A stretch of DNA of 7,876 nucleotides from contig JALHNF010000032.1 of the NCBI GenBank assembly GCA_022843645.1, positions 1 through 7,876 of the forward strand, written 5' to 3'. The translations under genes and the position numbers were made by a program. The notes beneath the pieces are model-generated. The model made no database searches. It worked only from the letters and a program-made list of their open reading frames with translations, and was not told the origin of the DNA. The DNA comes from Minisyncoccota bacterium. GTDB taxonomy: Bacteria; Patescibacteriota; Minisyncoccia; Phycocordibacterales; UBA5272. Positions 5,916 to 7,876 of the stretch are shown piece by piece (position 1 is the first letter of the stretch; each line of letters begins with the position of its first letter).

Positions 5916-5972
5916 TTGACCTTATTTTTCTGATACTATATACCTAATTGAAACAGCCGTGCGTTTATAAAC
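5916..5972 (+). promoter_or_regulatory. Candidate ftsZ promoter and start-proximal palindrome
   Basis: The 106-bp ftsA-ftsZ gap holds TTGACC (5916-5921), a 17-bp spacer, and TATACC (5939-5944), predicting a leader of about 28 nt. A perfect 10-bp palindrome, GTTTATAAAC, lies at 5963-5972 in this leader. It contains TATAAA (5966-5971), which ends 7 nt before the ATG and could serve as a second -10 for a leaderless transcript, although no -35 is correctly spaced. No convincing terminator separates ftsA from ftsZ. Confidence 0.55.
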
Positions 5973-5978
5973 ATACAT

Positions 5979-7211
5979 ATGCCAAAAATCAACCCAGATA
6001 TAGAAAATTTTGCCAGAATTAAAGTCATTGGTGTCGGTGGCTCAGGAAAAGGAGCGATCAACCACATGATTGAGTCTCGTGTCAAAAACGTCGAATTCAT
6101 TGCGGTAAACACAGATGTACAAGACCTTCATAACTGTCTTGCAGAACGGAAGATTCACATCGGAAAAAACTTTACCAAAGGTCTTGGTGCCGGCATGAAC
6201 CCTGACGTAGGAAAACGCTCCGCCGAAGAAACAAAAGAAGAAATACAAAATGCTGTGAAAGGTGCAGATATGGTATTTATTACCTGCGGTATGGGTGGAG
6301 GCACAGGCACAGGTGCCGCACCAACAATTGCAAAAGTTTCAAAAGATGAAGGAGTACTCACAGTTGCCGTGACTACTAAACCATTCTTCTTTGAAGGCGC
6401 ACAACGAATGAAAATTGCAGAACAAGGCCTCGCAGAGCTTGAACAAAACGTCGACGCGCTTATCGTCATTCCAAACGACAAACTTCTCTCAGCAGTAGAC
6501 AAAAACACATCTCTCAAAGACGCGTTCGCAATGTCTGATGAAGTCCTCAAGCAGGCCGTCGAAGGAATTTCTGAACTCATTTCAAATTCTGGAATTATTA
6601 ACGTAGACTTTGCCGACGTACGTGCGGTGATGCAAGACTCAGGTACAGCGCTTATGGGTGTCGGACGTGGCGCAGGAGAAAACAGAGCTGTCGAAGCAGC
6701 GCACGCGGCTATCAATTCCCCACTTCTTGACGTTTCAATTCATGGTGCTCGTGGCGTACTCTTTGCAATTGCTGGAAGTGATGATCTTTCACTTTTTGAG
6801 GTTCAGGAGGCTGCAAAAATTATCACTGAATCTGTAGACAAAGACGCAAAGATCATCTTTGGCGCGTTCAAAGACGACACACTCAAGAAAGACGAGGTCA
6901 AAGTGACCGTCATCGCAACCGGCTTTCCAACAGCTGGAACTCAGAAACGAGCTGTGCCACTCTTTGGCGGCACTGTGCAACCCCGACAACAAGAGCAAAT
7001 TGTAGAACGAGTACGACAAATACCTACAGAGCAAGAACGGAAAGAAATTCATAATGTTCTCCCTGTACAAGATATCGAAGCAAAAAAAGATGCAGCGATA
7101 CTATCAACGTCTCAATCAGGCACTCAAAAAGATCTTGACCCTTCGAATGTAATTGAAGATGATACCGATGATTGGGGGGCTGTACCTGCTTTCTTGCGAC
7201 GACGAAAATAG
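5979..7211 (+). CDS. ftsZ: Cell division protein FtsZ
   Basis: FtsZ is the tubulin-like GTPase that polymerises into the cytokinetic ring at midcell. The 410-aa protein is of normal length. Visible features are the N-terminal glycine loop VIGVGGSGKGAINHM (16-30), NTD at 44-46, and GLGAGMNPDVG (68-78). The tubulin signature GGGTGTG lies at 106-112 and the T7 synergy loop NVDFADVRAVM at 208-218, with the catalytic aspartates D210 and D213. A variable polar linker runs from about 320 to 395. The conserved C-terminal peptide, about DWGAVPAFLRRRK (398-410), is the expected docking site for FtsA. The start is ATG 5979, without a Shine-Dalgarno site. It follows ftsA after 106 bp and precedes the reductase gene by 42 bp. 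Every part needed for GTP hydrolysis and polymer assembly is present. Confidence 0.98.
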   Translation: MPKINPDIENFARIKVIGVGGSGKGAINHMIESRVKNVEFIAVNTDVQDLHNCLAERKIHIGKNFTKGLGAGMNPDVGKRSAEETKEEIQNAVKGADMVFITCGMGGGTGTGAAPTIAKVSKDEGVLTVAVTTKPFFFEGAQRMKIAEQGLAELEQNVDALIVIPNDKLLSAVDKNTSLKDAFAMSDEVLKQAVEGISELISNSGIINVDFADVRAVMQDSGTALMGVGRGAGENRAVEAAHAAINSPLLDVSIHGARGVLFAIAGSDDLSLFEVQEAAKIITESVDKDAKIIFGAFKDDTLKKDEVKVTVIATGFPTAGTQKRAVPLFGGTVQPRQQEQIVERVRQIPTEQERKEIHNVLPVQDIEAKKDAAILSTSQSGTQKDLDPSNVIEDDTDDWGAVPAFLRRRK

Positions 7212-7217
7212 TTTTAT

Positions 7218-7246
7218 TTGGTATTATTAGTCGATTAATCTATACA
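7218..7246 (+). promoter_or_regulatory. Candidate promoter of the reductase gene
   Basis: TTGGTA (7218-7223), a 17-bp spacer, then TATACA (7241-7246). Both boxes match the consensus at 4 of 6 positions. The -10 ends 7 nt before the ATG at 7254, so the transcript would start at or next to the start codon. Confidence 0.5.
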
Positions 7247-7253
7247 AACGCAT

Positions 7254-7876
7254 ATGTTTGACCTTATTATCATTGGCGGAGGCCCTGCTGGTACCGCAGC
7301 CGCAGTCTACGCAGCACGAAAACAACTCAAAACGGCAATGGTGATTAAAGAATGGGGCGGACAGTCGACAGTTTCTTCTGATATTCAAAACTGGATCGGC
7401 ACACCACATATAAGTGGCGCTGAACTAGCAGAGAGCTTCAAAAAGCATGCCTACGAATACAAAGGTGAATACCTCACACTCAAAGAAGGTTTTTTCGCCT
7501 CTAAGGTTGAAAAAATAGAGGGTGGATTTTCTGTACTCCTTGATTCCGGCGAAACACTCACCTCAAAGGCGATTCTCATTGCAACTGGAAGCGCGCGACG
7601 CAAACTTGGCATTCCTGGCTCTGATACGTTTGAACACAAAGGTGTTGTGTACTGCGCTTCATGTGACGGACCGCTTTTTTCAGGAATGGACGTCGTTGTT
7701 GTTGGTGGCGGTAATGCCGGATTTGAATCTGCGGCACAGCTTCTTGCGTACTGTAAAAGCGTAACACTTCTCAACCGCAGCGAGACGTTCAAAGCCGACC
7801 CGATCACCGTCGAAAAACTTTCAAAACATCCAAACCTTCGTATTATCACAAACGCAATCCCAAGCGAAGTACATGG
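7254..7876 (+). CDS. AhpF/TrxB-type FAD-dependent disulfide reductase (partial, 3' end missing)
   Basis: This is a class II pyridine nucleotide-disulfide reductase that passes electrons from NAD(P)H through FAD to a redox-active CxxC and on to a thioredoxin-like partner. The 207 codons present start at ATG 7254 and run off the window; full-length relatives have about 310 aa. The FAD-binding loop GGGPAGTAAA is at 8-17, GGQ at 35-37, and ATGSARR at 110-116. The redox motif CASCDGPLF has C134 and C137, and the NAD(P)H loop GGGNAGFESA lies at 151-160. The segment from CDGPLF to TLLNRSETFKADP resembles the C-terminal half of AhpF more than classical TrxB, but the two thioredoxin-like domains that precede it in E. 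coli AhpF are absent. The NADPH-selecting HRRxxxR of TrxB is replaced by NRSETFK. I give no gene symbol because trxB and ahpF-like remain open. Confidence 0.88.
   Translation, partial: MFDLIIIGGGPAGTAAAVYAARKQLKTAMVIKEWGGQSTVSSDIQNWIGTPHISGAELAESFKKHAYEYKGEYLTLKEGFFASKVEKIEGGFSVLLDSGETLTSKAILIATGSARRKLGIPGSDTFEHKGVVYCASCDGPLFSGMDVVVVGGGNAGFESAAQLLAYCKSVTLLNRSETFKADPITVEKLSKHPNLRIITNAIPSEVH

Noticed and set aside
6155..6715. A 186-codon minus-strand open frame inside ftsZ
   Set aside because: It is a shadow of the highly conserved FtsZ GTPase domain; its A, S and P bias reflects the codon use of the opposite strand.
1..7876. Search for tRNA, rRNA, CRISPR, transposase, phage or defence genes
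   Set aside because: No cloverleaf T-loop pattern, spaced direct repeats, DDE or recombinase motifs, or terminal inverted repeats were visible; essentially all sequence is accounted for by housekeeping genes and short spacers.

Overview
The window is a compact block of housekeeping genes from a bacterium with moderate-to-low GC content. All nine coding regions belong to recognisable bacterial families. Several traits together suggest a Patescibacteria/CPR (Parcubacteria-like) genome: a short four-domain S1 protein, a slightly long and very basic bS21, short intergenic gaps, and an almost complete lack of Shine-Dalgarno sequences. This placement is an inference from protein style and layout, not from a marker-gene search. 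Stops are TAA, TAG and TGA (ybeY ends in TGA) and no other gene contains an in-frame TGA, so the standard bacterial code fits and the TGA=Gly code of Gracilibacteria/SR1 does not.

Layout. 1-185: AT-rich leader with two mutually exclusive hairpins. 186-1283 (+): rpsA, ribosomal protein S1. 1298-1331: a perfect 17-bp inverted repeat acting as terminator for both convergent genes. 1328-1918 (-): pth, peptidyl-tRNA hydrolase. 1919-1951: a 33-bp divergent promoter region. 1952-2626 (+): lepB, signal peptidase I. 2667-3974 (+): hisS, histidyl-tRNA synthetase. 4039-4290 (+): rpsU, bS21. 4303-4734 (+): ybeY, rRNA-maturation endoribonuclease. 4697-5872 (+): ftsA, overlapping ybeY. 5979-7211 (+): ftsZ with its own promoter. 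7254 to the right edge (+): an AhpF/TrxB-type flavin disulfide reductase, cut by the window end.

How the genes fit together. Five products serve translation: S1 and bS21 in the 30S subunit, YbeY in 30S maturation and quality control, HisRS in charging tRNA, and Pth in recycling peptidyl-tRNA. LepB removes signal peptides at the membrane. FtsA and FtsZ form the membrane-anchored division ring. rpsU-ybeY-ftsA look like one transcription unit, with ftsZ following from a further promoter, so 30S assembly and division are physically linked. The ftsA-ftsZ pair lies outside any visible murein (dcw) cluster.

The most distinctive signal is the initiation architecture. Candidate sigma70-type promoters for lepB, rpsU and trxB have 17-bp spacers and place the -10 box only 7-11 nt before the start codon, which implies leaderless or near-leaderless mRNAs. 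I see no defence system, mobile element, CRISPR array, tRNA or rRNA, and no clear sign of a wholly new system; the findings concern regulation and variant motifs in known families.
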